Part shown: positions 33,182 to 44,493 of the stretch, piece by piece | How the letters are laid out: each line of letters starts with the position of its first letter | How positions within the stretch are numbered: the stretch's first letter is position 1 | DNA from: Sphingobium aromaticiconvertens | GTDB lineage: Bacteria > Pseudomonadota > Alphaproteobacteria > Sphingomonadales > Sphingomonadaceae | Reading direction: 5' to 3' | Assembly: GCF_037154075.1 (NCBI RefSeq) | Contig: NZ_JBANRJ010000001.1 | Span: forward strand, 614,001-678,000 | DNA length: 64,000 bases | Notes under the pieces: model-generated | Databases searched by the model: none | What the model was told of the DNA's origin: nothing | What the model saw: only the letters and a program-made list of their open reading frames with translations | Position numbers and translations under genes: made by a program

Positions 33182-34084
33182 TCAGGCGAGAGGACGAGCT
33201 GATTGTGCCATCCTGTCCGCATCTGGAAAGGCGCTGGCCAGAAACTCCAGCACCACCTGGACACGCACGGGCATCCTCATGCCGATGAAGGGATGCGCCA
33301 CCGATACGGGAACCGGGGGAACGGCGATATCGGGGAGCAGCGGGACGAGCAGGCCGCGAGCAATATCCTCGCCGACCTGTATCTGCGGCAATAGCCCGAT
33401 CCCCAGCCCGCCGCGCACGGCGCGCATGGCCGCTTCGCTACTGTTGGTCCGCAGATAGCCTGTGACATGCAGGCGCTGGTCGCCGATTTCCCATGGCGTG
33501 GGGCGGGCCTCATAGCCGTAAGTGATGCAGTCATGATCGGTCAGCTCGCTCGCCGTCTGCGGTACGCCCCGCACCGCGAGATAGCGGGGCGCCGCCACCA
33601 GCAGGCGCGGTGTGTCGCCCAGTTTGCGCAGGCCTTCTCCTTCGGCCTCGTCGATCCGTACTCGTAGGTCGAGGCCGGGGTCGGCGGCATCATTGCGCCA
33701 GTCGGCAATGATGAAGTCGATCGACAGATGGGGATGCGCCGCTCTCAACTCGCCCAGACGTTCGGCATAATGGAGGCCGAGCGCCGTCGTGATCCCGACG
33801 CGGACCAGACCGCGCGCCGCGACCGTGCCCGCCAGTTCAGCCTCCGCCTGATCGACCTGTTCGATGATGGTCGTGGCATGGGCAAGCAGCCGTTCGCCAT
33901 CGCGCGTCAGCGCCAGCCGACGGGTCGATCGCTGGAACAGAAGGACGCCGAAATGCGCTTCCAGCTCGCCGATGGATCGCGCCACGGTGGTGTGGCTTTG
34001 CCCGACATGGCGCGCGACAGCGGAGAAGCTGGGTTGTTCCGCCAGACGGACGAACAAGCGAAGGGCGCGGACAAGGTCATTCAT
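33182..34084 (-). CDS. LysR family transcriptional regulator
   Basis: The protein has 300 residues with an N-terminal winged helix (LRLFVRLAEQPSFSAVARHVGQSHTTVARSIGELEAHFGVLLFQRSTRRLALT) and a periplasmic-binding-like effector domain (VRVGITTALGLHYAERL, GLGIGLLPQIQV). It is shorter than the open frame, which runs back to 34963. It is divergent from the acetyl-CoA hydrolase gene across 126 bases, so it probably controls that gene. The effector cannot be named. Confidence 0.9.
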   Translation of the reverse strand: MNDLVRALRLFVRLAEQPSFSAVARHVGQSHTTVARSIGELEAHFGVLLFQRSTRRLALTRDGERLLAHATTIIEQVDQAEAELAGTVAARGLVRVGITTALGLHYAERLGELRAAHPHLSIDFIIADWRNDAADPGLDLRVRIDEAEGEGLRKLGDTPRLLVAAPRYLAVRGVPQTASELTDHDCITYGYEARPTPWEIGDQRLHVTGYLRTNSSEAAMRAVRGGLGIGLLPQIQVGEDIARGLLVPLLPDIAVPPVPVSVAHPFIGMRMPVRVQVVLEFLASAFPDADRMAQSARPLA

Positions 34085-34204
34085 CTGAACGAATATAGCA
34101 CAGGTGATGCAGATATTTTCGATATTGTCTTTGACTACGCACTGTTCAAACATCGGGAAATGAAGTCGCAGGCACGACCTGCGGCAATTTCCGGGAAGGG
34201 ATGA

Positions 34205-35722
<1,518 letters not shown>

Positions 35723-35769
35723 TTGGAGCGACTATGGAATAAGCGGGCGTCGGCGCGCGTAAACGGGGC

Positions 35770-37029
35770 ATGACTGCGCTCAAGAAAATACTGTCCTGGT
35801 CCTACGAACCGTCGATATTGCGGGCGGACAATGAAAATCCCGTCAGTCCATCGCTGGACCGTCGCCCGCTTCGGATCGCTCTGTTTTCCGGCAATTATGA
35901 CTGTGTGCGGGATGGCGCCAATCAGGCGCTGAACCGGCTGGTCGGCCATCTGATCGATCGGGCCGGTGCATCGGTCAGGGTTTATACGCCGGTCGCTGCC
36001 CGACCGGCCTTTGCATCGGTCGGCAACATAAGGCCGGTGCGTTCCGTCGGGATTCCGGGACGGCCGGAATATCGCATCGCCCTTGGCCTGACGCGCGCGG
36101 CGAAGCGCGACCTTCAGGACTTCGCGCCCGATCTAATCCATCTTTCCGCGCCTGATCTATTGGGTCGGCAGGCGCAGAAATATGCGTTGGCCAAAGGCAT
36201 TCCGGTCGTCACCAGCCTGCATACGCGGTTCGAGACATATCTCGATTATTATCGGCTTTCCGCGTTGCGGCGACCGGTGGAACGCTATCTCGACCGCTTT
36301 TACGCTGACAGCAGCCATATTCTCGCCCCGACCGCGCCCATCGCCGCATCGATGGCGGCCAGGCATGGTGCGGGCAAAGTCTCCATCTGGGGGCGCGGGG
36401 TCGATCGACGCTTATTCCATCCGGCAAAGCGGGATGAGGGATACAGACAGTCGCTTGGCTATGGTCCGGAGGATGTCGCGCCGCTGTTTTTCGGCAGGTT
36501 GGTGTTGGAAAAGGGGCTTGATATCTTCATTGACACGATCGCTGCTCTACGGCGGTCGGGGTATCATGTTCGTCCAATGATCATTGGTGAGGGGCCGGCC
36601 CGCAACGCTTTTGCCGCCCGTCTCGACAATGCGAATTTCCTTGGGCATCTGGAGGGCGAAGCGCTGGGCCGCGCCGTGGCGAGCGCGGACATATTGATCA
36701 ACCCCAGCGTTACTGAGGCCTTTGGCAACGTCAATCTGGAAGCGATGGCCAGTGGTCTGGCGGTGGTTTCCGCCGACGTGGCGAGCGCATCGGCGCTGAT
36801 CGACCATGGCAGGACCGGCCTGCTGGTGGAACCGCGCGATGTGGGGGCTTATGCGAAGACAGCCGACCGGCTCATCCGCGACAAGGCTGCCCGAGCAGCG
36901 CTGGGGCGGGCTGCGTCCCTTACTGCGGAAGCCTATCTGTGGGAGGAGATTCTGGGCGGCGTCCATGCCTGCTATCGCGCCTGCCTCGACGAATTTGACG
37001 CACCCCTGCCCTTGTTGGGAATAAAATGA
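35770..37029 (+). CDS. GT4 family glycosyltransferase
   Basis: The 419-residue GT-B fold enzyme has an N-terminal acceptor domain (LRIALFSGNYDCVRDGANQALNRL) and a C-terminal nucleotide-sugar domain with FFGRLVLEKGLDIFIDTIAAL and the E-x7-E motif (NPSVTEAFGNVNLEAMASG). It resembles enzymes of glycolipid synthesis such as mannosyl or sulfoquinovosyl transferases. It ends just before an ECF sigma gene. The acceptor is unknown. Confidence 0.88.
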   Translation: MTALKKILSWSYEPSILRADNENPVSPSLDRRPLRIALFSGNYDCVRDGANQALNRLVGHLIDRAGASVRVYTPVAARPAFASVGNIRPVRSVGIPGRPEYRIALGLTRAAKRDLQDFAPDLIHLSAPDLLGRQAQKYALAKGIPVVTSLHTRFETYLDYYRLSALRRPVERYLDRFYADSSHILAPTAPIAASMAARHGAGKVSIWGRGVDRRLFHPAKRDEGYRQSLGYGPEDVAPLFFGRLVLEKGLDIFIDTIAALRRSGYHVRPMIIGEGPARNAFAARLDNANFLGHLEGEALGRAVASADILINPSVTEAFGNVNLEAMASGLAVVSADVASASALIDHGRTGLLVEPRDVGAYAKTADRLIRDKAARAALGRAASLTAEAYLWEEILGGVHACYRACLDEFDAPLPLLGIK

Positions 37030-37051
37030 TGCACCAAAGCGTATAGACATC

Positions 37052-37588
37052 ATGCTGGATCACGACTCCACGGACATATTGAGCGATCTTGGCGCGATGC
37101 GGCGCTATGCCCGGTCGCTGACGCGCGATGACCAGGCGGCTGACGACGTGGTGCAGGACGCGTTGCTCCGGGCGATGGAGAAGCGGGCAAGCTTCAGGCC
37201 GGACGGATCGCGGCGCGGCTGGTTGCTGGCCATCGTTCACAACATCTTCGTTTCCAGCAAGCGGCGTGAGGCGGCCGAGGCGCGACGCAATGATCGCTTC
37301 GCCCAGACGCTGGTGACGGAGCTGGGGCCTGAGCAGGAGCAGGTGGCGCAACTGAACGAGGTGGCGCGGGCCTTCGCCGCCCTTCCCACGCAGCAGCGCG
37401 AGGTGCTGCATCTGGTGGCGGTCGAAAGCGTCAGCTATCAGGATGCCGCTCATATTCTGGGCGTGCCCATCGGTACGGTCATGTCCCGGCTCAGCCGCGC
37501 ACGCGCGACGTTGCGGGTCTTTCGCGAAGAGGGAGGCGCCAAGGTGCAAGGCACATTGAGAGTGGTGGGAGGACGCGACGATGAATGA
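37052..37588 (+). CDS. ECF RNA polymerase sigma factor
   Basis: The protein has 178 residues with region 2 (AMRRYARSLTRDDQAADDVVQDALLRAME) and region 4 (FAALPTQQREVLHLVAVESVSYQDAAHILGVPIGTVMSRLSRARATLR). It overlaps the downstream gene by 8 bases; that gene is probably its anti-sigma factor. The target regulon cannot be identified from the window. Confidence 0.93.
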   Translation: MLDHDSTDILSDLGAMRRYARSLTRDDQAADDVVQDALLRAMEKRASFRPDGSRRGWLLAIVHNIFVSSKRREAAEARRNDRFAQTLVTELGPEQEQVAQLNEVARAFAALPTQQREVLHLVAVESVSYQDAAHILGVPIGTVMSRLSRARATLRVFREEGGAKVQGTLRVVGGRDDE

Positions 37589-38309
37589 CCAGCCCACGCA
37601 ATTGGAATTGGACACTTATGTCGACGGCCAGTTGGACCTGCCGCGTAAATATATGGTGGAAAATCATCTGGCGCAGCATCCGGCACTGGCGGCACAGGTC
37701 ATGGCCGACCTTGGCAGCCAGAGCGCGCTGAAAATCCTGATGGGGAACGCGCAGGCGCCGTCGGAGGAGATGCGGGAGGCGGCCAGTCGGCTGGCGGAGC
37801 CGCCGCCGCGCGCCTTCTGGCGCAGGGCTGCGCCATTCGGTGGAATGGCCGTCACCGGGATGGCGGCGGCGGCCCTGTTCGCGATGTCGATCGACGGGCC
37901 GCCCGATTATGTGGGCTATGCGGTGGCATCCCACCGGACGGCCATGGTGCGCGCGGCGATGGCGTCCCAGCTCGAAACCCCGCGCTTTGACGCAAGGGAG
38001 ATATTGACCAAGACGCGGATCGACATGCCCGTCATCCCCGCCGCTTGGCACGTTACGGATGTCCAGCTTTTCCCGTCGAACGATGGCCCGGCCCTGCTGG
38101 TCGCAGTCAGGACCGGGCAGGGCGAGCCGCTGTCGCTTTACGCTGTGCGTGGGCGGACTTCAGCGCCGGAGCGGCCCGATGCGGTGCGCGAAGGTGCACA
38201 ATCCGTCGCCTATTGGCGTCGGGGCGATACATCCTATGCGCTGACGGGGGAAACCGACCCGGGGGCCATCGACGCGACGGCGGAGGCTTTGGCAAGGACA
38301 TGGTCCTGA
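37581..38309 (+). CDS. Probable membrane-anchored anti-sigma factor
   Basis: The protein has 242 residues with a short cytoplasmic N-terminal helical region (LELDTYVDGQLDLPRKYMVENHL), a single membrane segment around residues 90-106 (GGMAVTGMAAAALFAMS) and a periplasmic C-terminal domain. The zinc anti-sigma HxxxCxxC motif is absent, so it is a non-zinc type. The overlap with the sigma gene and the topology support the role, and its release would free the sigma factor. The trigger is unknown. Confidence 0.78.
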   Translation: MNDQPTQLELDTYVDGQLDLPRKYMVENHLAQHPALAAQVMADLGSQSALKILMGNAQAPSEEMREAASRLAEPPPRAFWRRAAPFGGMAVTGMAAAALFAMSIDGPPDYVGYAVASHRTAMVRAAMASQLETPRFDAREILTKTRIDMPVIPAAWHVTDVQLFPSNDGPALLVAVRTGQGEPLSLYAVRGRTSAPERPDAVREGAQSVAYWRRGDTSYALTGETDPGAIDATAEALARTWS

Positions 38310-38330
38310 TCAACGCCATGGAATACCGCA

Positions 38331-38981
38331 TTGGACGATAGCGCAGCGCGCCTGCTTGCCTTTATCGCTGCCAATGCAATGCTAGCCGGTCCGGTCATCG
38401 GCCTGCTCACGCTAGCAGAATCGCTCGTCGTCATTGGCCTGTTCGTCCCTGCCACCGCCCTGATGATCGCGATTGGCGGGCTGATGGGGAGCGGCATATT
38501 GGCGCCTGCGCCTGTGATCGCCTGGGCGGTGCTGGGGGCCATGGCCGGGGACTGGATATCCTATGGTCTGGGTCGAAGGATCGGCCCGTCCGCCTATCGC
38601 CGCTGGCCGCTGCGTCAGCATCGCCCGATGGTGGCGCGAGCGCGCCTGTTTTTCCGGCGATTCGGTTTCGCCTCCATTTTTCTTGGCCGTTTTCTGGGGC
38701 TGGTCCGGGCAACCGTCCCGCTGGTCGCGGGGGTGCTGAGGATGGATCATCGGCTGTTTCAGCTTGCCAATGTCGGTTCTGCCATCCTGTGGGTTCCCCT
38801 TCTCTTCGCGCCGGGCTATTTCGCGGCTCGGACATGGGGGACGGATGATATGATGGATGTGCGGTGGTTGATGGGGCTGGGTCTGGCGCTGGCGGTTCTA
38901 CCGCTGGTGGGCGGCTGGCTGACGTCCCGAATCGCCTCACGTCGTCGCGCGCAACGCCGCATATCGTCTCTCCAGCCTTGA
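38331..38981 (+). CDS. DedA family membrane protein
   Basis: The 216-residue polytopic protein has the SNARE-associated/DedA domain: FVPATALMIAIGGLMGSG, GAMAGDWISYGLGRRIG, and FGFASIFLGRFLGLVRATVPLVAGVLRM with the conserved Arg. DedA proteins move undecaprenyl phosphate or other lipids across the inner membrane. The only sensible start is TTG 38331; no in-frame ATG exists near it. It follows the anti-sigma gene by 21 bases and may be in the same transcript. Confidence 0.85.
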   Translation: MDDSAARLLAFIAANAMLAGPVIGLLTLAESLVVIGLFVPATALMIAIGGLMGSGILAPAPVIAWAVLGAMAGDWISYGLGRRIGPSAYRRWPLRQHRPMVARARLFFRRFGFASIFLGRFLGLVRATVPLVAGVLRMDHRLFQLANVGSAILWVPLLFAPGYFAARTWGTDDMMDVRWLMGLGLALAVLPLVGGWLTSRIASRRRAQRRISSLQP

Positions 38982-39053
38982 AGGCTTGCATGGTTCGCGC
39001 TTCGTCTGGCGAAAGCGTGTGGAATCCCCGGTCGCTGATTTGCGGAATATATC

Positions 39054-39833
39054 ATGACGTTCTTTAACCCGCTCTATTCGCTCGCCGGGTTCGTCGTGGG
39101 CGCGCTGGTGGGTCTTACTGGGGTCGGCGGCGGTTCCCTGATGACGCCCATCCTTGTCCTGCTGTTCAATTTTCATCCGGCAGCCGCGGTCGGCACCGAC
39201 CTGCTCTATGCCTGCGTGACCAAGGGCGTCGGCAGCATGGTGCATGGTTGGAAGCAGGCGGTCGACTGGCACATCGTCGGCTGGATGGCCGTCGGCAGCA
39301 TGCCTGCCGCCGTCGCGTCCCTGCTGTTGCTATCCTCCGTCGGGCCGCCTTCTGCGGCGATTGTAGACCCGATAAAGGTCACGCTGGGCATCATGCTGCT
39401 GCTGACGGGCCTCGCGCTGCTGGGCAAGGAACAGATACTCGCATGGTCACGCAATCACGGGCAGAATCGCAGCGCCGCCCTGACGCGGAATCTTACTATC
39501 GGGCTTGGCGTTATCATTGGTGCTGCCGTCACCGTGACCTCTGTGGGCGCCGGGGCGATCGGTGCGACGGTCCTCCTCATCCTCTACCCGCGCACGGCTC
39601 TGGTCCGGATCGTGGGAAGTGACGTTGCCCATGCGGTGCCGCTCACCTTTGTCGCGGGGATAGGCCATTGGTGGCTGGGAACCGTCAATTTCCCGCTGTT
39701 GGGATCGCTGTTGCTGGGGTCCGTGCCGGGGATCATCGTTGGCAGCCTGTTGGCATCGCACGTCCGGGAATCGATATTGCGTCCCATCCTGGCCTGCATC
39801 TTGATGATCGTGGCGGTCAATCTGATCGCTTGA
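39054..39833 (+). CDS. TauE/SafE family anion exporter
   Basis: The protein has 259 residues and about eight hydrophobic segments. The family repeat appears as GALVGLTGVGGGSLMTPIL and again as GAAVTVTSVGAGAIGATVL. Members move sulfite, sulfoacetate or related anions across the inner membrane. No sulfur genes are next to it, so the substrate is open. The start ATG at 39054 is the first after the DedA gene. Confidence 0.88.
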   Translation: MTFFNPLYSLAGFVVGALVGLTGVGGGSLMTPILVLLFNFHPAAAVGTDLLYACVTKGVGSMVHGWKQAVDWHIVGWMAVGSMPAAVASLLLLSSVGPPSAAIVDPIKVTLGIMLLLTGLALLGKEQILAWSRNHGQNRSAALTRNLTIGLGVIIGAAVTVTSVGAGAIGATVLLILYPRTALVRIVGSDVAHAVPLTFVAGIGHWWLGTVNFPLLGSLLLGSVPGIIVGSLLASHVRESILRPILACILMIVAVNLIA

Positions 39834-39913
39834 CGGGGCACGGTGCTGCGCGCGCAAGCAGGGCCGCGCGCATTGCAATCGCTAAAACCGGGGTGATAGG
39901 CCATAGGGAGACG

Positions 39914-40618
39914 ATGTTCGTCGATCAGCCTTCAACCCTATACCCCGTCGTCCCGAACACGTTTCCCGATCCCGTCAGGGCGGTCATCTTCGACATGGAT
40001 GGCACTTTGCTGGACACGGAAGCTGCGCATCTGCGCGCCATGGCAGAGGCCGGGACGGCGCTGGGATGGGACGTGTCGCAGGATTTGCTGTTGCAGATGG
40101 TGGGCATCCATCGGGAAGCGACGCAGCACATGGTGGCGGCGCATTTCGGACCGGATTTCCCACTGGACCGGTTCTTCCTGGATAGCGATGCCTTGTTCGA
40201 GGCGGCGAACGAAGCGGGAATAGCGGTGCGGCCGGGGGCTGTTCCGCTATTGGAGCATCTAAAGCGCGCGGGCATTCCGATGGCCGTCGCCACTTCTACG
40301 CGCGCTCCCTTTGCCCAGAATCGGCTGGAGCGGGCAGGGCTGCTCTCCAATTTCGATATCGTCGTAACCCGCAGCGACGTTGAACGTCCCAAGCCCGATC
40401 CTGAGCCTTATCTGCTGGCTGCGGCTGGACTGGGGATCGACCCGGTAAGCGCGGTTGCAGTGGAGGACAGCTATGCGGGGATACGGTCAGCCACAGCCGC
40501 CGGGATCGCGACCGTGATGGTGCCGGACCTGCTGCCGCCAACGCAGGAATCGCATTTGCTGGCGGCCGCCATTTTACCCAGCCTCGAAGATTTGCGGGAT
40601 CTTCTCCGCCTAGCCTGA
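39914..40618 (+). CDS. HAD family phosphatase
   Basis: The protein has 234 residues with motif I FDMDGTLLDTEAAH, motif II in VATSTRAPF, motif III Lys in RPKPDPEPYLLAAAGL and motif IV VAVEDSYAGI, so it belongs to the beta-phosphoglucomutase-like subgroup. ATG 39914 is chosen although the frame is open to 39668. The substrate cannot be told. The gene converges on cobU with a 9-base overlap. Confidence 0.9.
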   Translation: MFVDQPSTLYPVVPNTFPDPVRAVIFDMDGTLLDTEAAHLRAMAEAGTALGWDVSQDLLLQMVGIHREATQHMVAAHFGPDFPLDRFFLDSDALFEAANEAGIAVRPGAVPLLEHLKRAGIPMAVATSTRAPFAQNRLERAGLLSNFDIVVTRSDVERPKPDPEPYLLAAAGLGIDPVSAVAVEDSYAGIRSATAAGIATVMVPDLLPPTQESHLLAAAILPSLEDLRDLLRLA

Positions 40619-41131
40619 TTTTTTCAGCCATAGGGGGAGGCCGGCAAACATCATGACCGCCTCGTCAGCCGCAGCAGCGACTGCCTGATTGATCGATCCC
40701 GCAACGTCACGAAACCGGCGTGCCAGCGCATTGTCCGGGACGATGCCCAGCCCGACTTCATTGGCGACAAGGATGATCCCGCCGCGCGCTCCCCCGATCG
40801 CGCTCCCCAGATTTTCGGTTTCATAGGCGATGTCTCGCTCATCAAACATCAGGTTGGAGGCCCAGAGCGTCAGGCAATCGACAAGCAACAGGGTATCGGG
40901 CGCGTCATGGGCGGCGATGGCCCCGGCAAGGTCCAGCGGTGCCTCCACCGTCGACCAGCGCTCGCCACGATCCGCGCGATGCTGCACGATCCTGTCTGTC
41001 ATCTCCGCGTCAAAGGCTTGCGCGGTTGCGATGAAGATCAGTTTCCCGGCGGACGCTTCGGCGCGGGCCTGCGCATAGCGGCTCTTGCCCGATCGTGCGC
41101 CGCCAAGGACGAACAGCGTGCCGGACGGCAT
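40610..41131 (-). CDS. cobU: Adenosylcobinamide kinase / adenosylcobinamide-phosphate guanylyltransferase
   Basis: The enzyme phosphorylates adenosylcobinamide and then activates it with GTP to AdoCbi-GDP for lower-ligand attachment. It has 173 residues with the P-loop GGARSGKSRYAQ, DCLTLWASNL and NEVGLGIVPDN. ATG 41131 shares a base with the cobQ stop (TGATG), so it is translationally coupled. It is the last gene of the riboswitch-led operon. Confidence 0.94.
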   Translation of the reverse strand: MPSGTLFVLGGARSGKSRYAQARAEASAGKLIFIATAQAFDAEMTDRIVQHRADRGERWSTVEAPLDLAGAIAAHDAPDTLLLVDCLTLWASNLMFDERDIAYETENLGSAIGGARGGIILVANEVGLGIVPDNALARRFRDVAGSINQAVAAAADEAVMMFAGLPLWLKKSG

Positions 41132-42591
41132 CACAGCGCGCACGCCGCCGACAGAGCAATCAGCGCGTCAACGTCCACATGCTCCTCCAGCGAAGCGGCG
41201 ATCTCATCAAGAGCCGTGTCGATCGACGCGCGATAATCCCGGCCACTGCCCTCGACACCGAAGCGCGCCAGAAGGGCGCGTCGCTGCGCTGCGTCCGACA
41301 GCAAGCCATGGACATAGCTGCCCATCACAATGCCGTCCGCGCTGGACGCGCCATCCCGCCGACCGTCATCGAAAAGAACAAGCGGCCTTTCAGTGTCGGG
41401 GCCTGTGGTTTCGCCCATATGCATTTCATAGCCGTCGAAACGTGCCCCAAGGGCCATGCCGCTCACCGCGCGGAGGGCTTTTATGGGGGTCAGCGTCGTT
41501 TCGACATCCAGCAGCCCCAATCCTTCGATCGTTCCGGCTGGTCCCTCGATCCCGTCAGGATCGGCGATCCGTTTGCCCAGCATCTGGTATCCGCCACACA
41601 GGCCCAATATTGCGCGTCCACGGCGATGGTGGGCCAATATGTCGATGTCCCAACCCTGCGCCCTGAGCGCTTTGAGGTCGACGATCGTCGCTTTTGACCC
41701 CGGCAGGATGATGAGGTCCGCTTCTGCCGGGATCGGCTGGCCGGGCGGGATCATCCGCACCTCCAGTCCCTCCTCCAGCTTGAGCGGGTCCAGATCGTCG
41801 AAATTGGAAATGCGCGGCAGGATCGGGCAGGCGACCAGCTTTCGGCGATGATCGGTCGCCTGTGGTTTTTCCAGCACGACCGCATCTTCGCTCGGAAGGC
41901 GGGCGGTGGCGGGCAGCCATGGTATGACGCCGAACCCCTGCCAGCCCGACAGCGTCTCGATCTGGCGATAGCCATCCTCGAACAGCGTGGGATCGCCCCG
42001 GAACTTGTTGATGATGAAGCCCCGGATCATCGTGGCATCGGCGGGATCGATGACGGCCTTCGTGCCGACGATCGCGGCGATCACGCCGCCGCGATCAATG
42101 TCACCGATCAGGATGACGGGCACATTTGCCGCGCGGGCAAAGCCCATATTGGCAATGTCGCCCGCGCGCAGGTTGATCTCGGCGGGCGACCCGGCCCCCT
42201 CGACCACCACGATGTCGCATCGCTGTCGCAGCCGGCCATAGCTTTCCATCACAGCGCCCAGCAGCGCGCCGCGCGCCTCGCGGAAATTCCCTGCGCCCAG
42301 CGTGCCGCGTACTTGGCCATGGACGATGAGCTGGGAGGTTCGGTCTGCCTGAGGCTTGAGCAGCACGGGGTTCATGTCGCTATGCGCTTCAACCTTGCAG
42401 GCGATCGCTTGCAAGGCCTGCGCCCGTCCAATCTCGCCGCCGTCGATCGTTACCGCCGCATTGTTCGACATATTCTGCGGTTTGAAGGGCTGCACCCGCA
42501 GCCCCCGATTGACGAGCGCGCGACAAAGACCCGCAACCAGCACCGACTTGCCGACATCCGACCCTGTTCCCTGAAGCATCACAGCGCCCAT
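41131..42591 (-). CDS. cobQ: Cobyric acid synthase
   Basis: The enzyme amidates four carboxyl groups of adenosylcobyrinic acid a,c-diamide, using glutamine and ATP. Its 486 residues have the N-terminal synthetase domain ([34 protein letters not shown]) and a class I-like glutaminase domain ([11 protein letters not shown] with the Cys; GSYVHGLL with the His). ATG 42591 gives the family start and overlaps the cbiB end by 13 bases; a longer form from 42627 is less likely. Confidence 0.95.
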   Translation of the reverse strand: MGAVMLQGTGSDVGKSVLVAGLCRALVNRGLRVQPFKPQNMSNNAAVTIDGGEIGRAQALQAIACKVEAHSDMNPVLLKPQADRTSQLIVHGQVRGTLGAGNFREARGALLGAVMESYGRLRQRCDIVVVEGAGSPAEINLRAGDIANMGFARAANVPVILIGDIDRGGVIAAIVGTKAVIDPADATMIRGFIINKFRGDPTLFEDGYRQIETLSGWQGFGVIPWLPATARLPSEDAVVLEKPQATDHRRKLVACPILPRISNFDDLDPLKLEEGLEVRMIPPGQPIPAEADLIILPGSKATIVDLKALRAQGWDIDILAHHRRGRAILGLCGGYQMLGKRIADPDGIEGPAGTIEGLGLLDVETTLTPIKALRAVSGMALGARFDGYEMHMGETTGPDTERPLVLFDDGRRDGASSADGIVMGSYVHGLLSDAAQRRALLARFGVEGSGRDYRASIDTALDEIAASLEEHVDVDALIALSAACAL

Positions 42592-43517
42592 GCCACGCCT
42601 CCTGCGATCAGCCAGAGGCAAAGGCAAGCACGACGATACAGGGTGAGCGCATGACGGACATCGGCCGCATCGGCCTGCGGCGATCCGTCACCGATCCAGG
42701 CTTTGGGGGAGAGGACGCCGTCATAGGCGATGGGACCGGCAAGGCGCACATCCAGCGCGCCTGCCATCGCGGCTTCGGGCCAGCCCGCATTGGGCGAGTC
42801 ATGCTTGCCCGCATCGCGCGCCATCACTCGCCAACCCCGGCCAGCGCACAGACAGATCAGGACGCCCGCCAATCGTGCGGGAAGGAGGTTCAGCAGGTCA
42901 TCGGTGCGCGCCGCCGCCCAGCCGAAAGCGCGCCATCGTTTCTCGCGATGGCCGATCAGGCTGTCGGCGGTGTTGATCGCCTTGTAGATCCAGATGCCCG
43001 GCAGACCCAACAGGAGGAGCCAGAACAGGGGCGCCGTCACGCCATCGCAAAAGCTCTCCGACAGGCTTTCGATCGCGGCGCGCGCTACCCCGGCGTCATC
43101 CAACCTGTCGGTATCACGGCCCACGATCATGCCGACGGCAATGCGCGCGGTGGCGAGATCATTGTTTTCGAGCGCCTTGGCGACAGGCAGGACATGATCG
43201 TGAAGGCTGCGCTGGGCTAGCCCCGGGGCGGCGAGCAGGGCTATCCCAAGCCAATTCCACGGACCCAGAAGCCGAACAAGCAGGGCTTGCAGCAAAAGGC
43301 CAAGGCCACCGGCCATGAGGATGAGGATCGCTACGGTCAATATGCCCAGCGCCCGGCGAGATGCGTCGGATCGCGCGGGCTTATTCCACCGCGTTTCACA
43401 TGTCTCGATGATCCGTGCGAACAGCCCGACCGGATGCCCGACCCAACGATAAAGCGCCTGCGGCCAGCCGATGGCGGCATCCAGCAGCAAAGCGGTCAGG
43501 GCAATGGGATCAGCCAT
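42579..43517 (-). CDS. cbiB: Adenosylcobinamide-phosphate synthase (CbiB/CobD)
   Basis: The 312-residue inner-membrane enzyme joins aminopropanol phosphate to adenosylcobyric acid. Markers are [59 protein letters not shown] and [14 protein letters not shown] 43517 overlaps the cobC stop by 8 bases. It lies between cobC and cobQ, matching the pathway order. Confidence 0.94.
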   Translation of the reverse strand: MADPIALTALLLDAAIGWPQALYRWVGHPVGLFARIIETCETRWNKPARSDASRRALGILTVAILILMAGGLGLLLQALLVRLLGPWNWLGIALLAAPGLAQRSLHDHVLPVAKALENNDLATARIAVGMIVGRDTDRLDDAGVARAAIESLSESFCDGVTAPLFWLLLLGLPGIWIYKAINTADSLIGHREKRWRAFGWAAARTDDLLNLLPARLAGVLICLCAGRGWRVMARDAGKHDSPNAGWPEAAMAGALDVRLAGPIAYDGVLSPKAWIGDGSPQADAADVRHALTLYRRACLCLWLIAGGVAWAL

Positions 43518-44493
43518 ATGTGAGCGCGTCGTCCAGACGGGCCAGCGCCTCTTCGCTGTCGGGCAAGCCGATCCGAAGCCAGGAAGGGTTGTGATCGAAC
43601 GGGCGAGTGAGGATGGCGCGGCGTGCAAGCCTTTCGAAGACTGTTGCGGCGTCATCCACTTCGATCAGGCCGAAGAGGGGGCACTCACCGATGACCTTGA
43701 GGCTGTGGCGCAACAGCATGTCGCTCAACGCCTTGGCATCGATCGGCAAGCGCGTCCTCATATCCTCGATCCATCGTTCATCGCGATAGGCGGCTGCGCC
43801 GATGGCGATCGCCGCTGATGATAGCGGCCAACTCCCCAGCTTCGCGCGGAAGCGTGCGATCAGCGTGCGCGGTCCCAGAACGAAGCCCAGACGAACGCCT
43901 GCAAGACCGAAGAATTTGCCGAATGACCGGAAGATGACGAGTGGTCGATCGTCGCTGATCTGGCTGGCAAGGCTGATGTCCGGCGTTGCATCGGCAAAGG
44001 CTTCGTCGATCACCAGCCAGCCTGCCGTGGCCGAAATATGCTGCAATGTTCCGGCCAGTTCAGACGCGGTTAGAACCCGGCCATCGGGGTTGTTGGGATT
44101 GGCGAGGATGAGTGTCGAACCCGCTATGGTCACCACATCGGTGATGGCGATCGGGCGGCTGCCCATGACCATCTCGCCATGGGTGCGGTAGGACGGCACG
44201 ACATGGGCGGCAGGGCCGGGAAGGCAATCGCCGAGCATCCGCAGTCCGACCTCCGTGCCCGGCACGGCGCAGATATGCGCGGGATCGACACCGAAATGAT
44301 GCGCGGCTGCGGCTTCCAACGCCTCCAGCGCCTTGACATCGGGCAGGGACCGCCAGTCGATCGAAAGATTCGATACGCCCGGCCAGGCATGAGGGTTGAT
44401 GCCGGTGGAAAGGTCTAGCCACTGCGCGCCGACATTGCCGAAATGCGCTTTGGCTTTCGAAAGCCTGCCGCCATGGAAGGTCCAGCCGTTCAT
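43510..44493 (-). CDS. cobC: Threonine-phosphate decarboxylase (CobC/CobD type aminotransferase)
   Basis: The 327-residue PLP enzyme makes the aminopropanol phosphate arm from threonine phosphate. It starts with HGGRLSKAKAHFG and LDLSTGINPHAWP, has NPNNPDGRVLT and VIDEAFADATPD, and the PLP lysine in SFGKFFGLAGVRLGF. The start ATG overlaps the cobS stop (ATGA). The gene name follows the Pseudomonas-type nomenclature. Confidence 0.93.
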   Translation of the reverse strand: MNGWTFHGGRLSKAKAHFGNVGAQWLDLSTGINPHAWPGVSNLSIDWRSLPDVKALEALEAAAAHHFGVDPAHICAVPGTEVGLRMLGDCLPGPAAHVVPSYRTHGEMVMGSRPIAITDVVTIAGSTLILANPNNPDGRVLTASELAGTLQHISATAGWLVIDEAFADATPDISLASQISDDRPLVIFRSFGKFFGLAGVRLGFVLGPRTLIARFRAKLGSWPLSSAAIAIGAAAYRDERWIEDMRTRLPIDAKALSDMLLRHSLKVIGECPLFGLIEVDDAATVFERLARRAILTRPFDHNPSWLRIGLPDSEEALARLDDALTYG

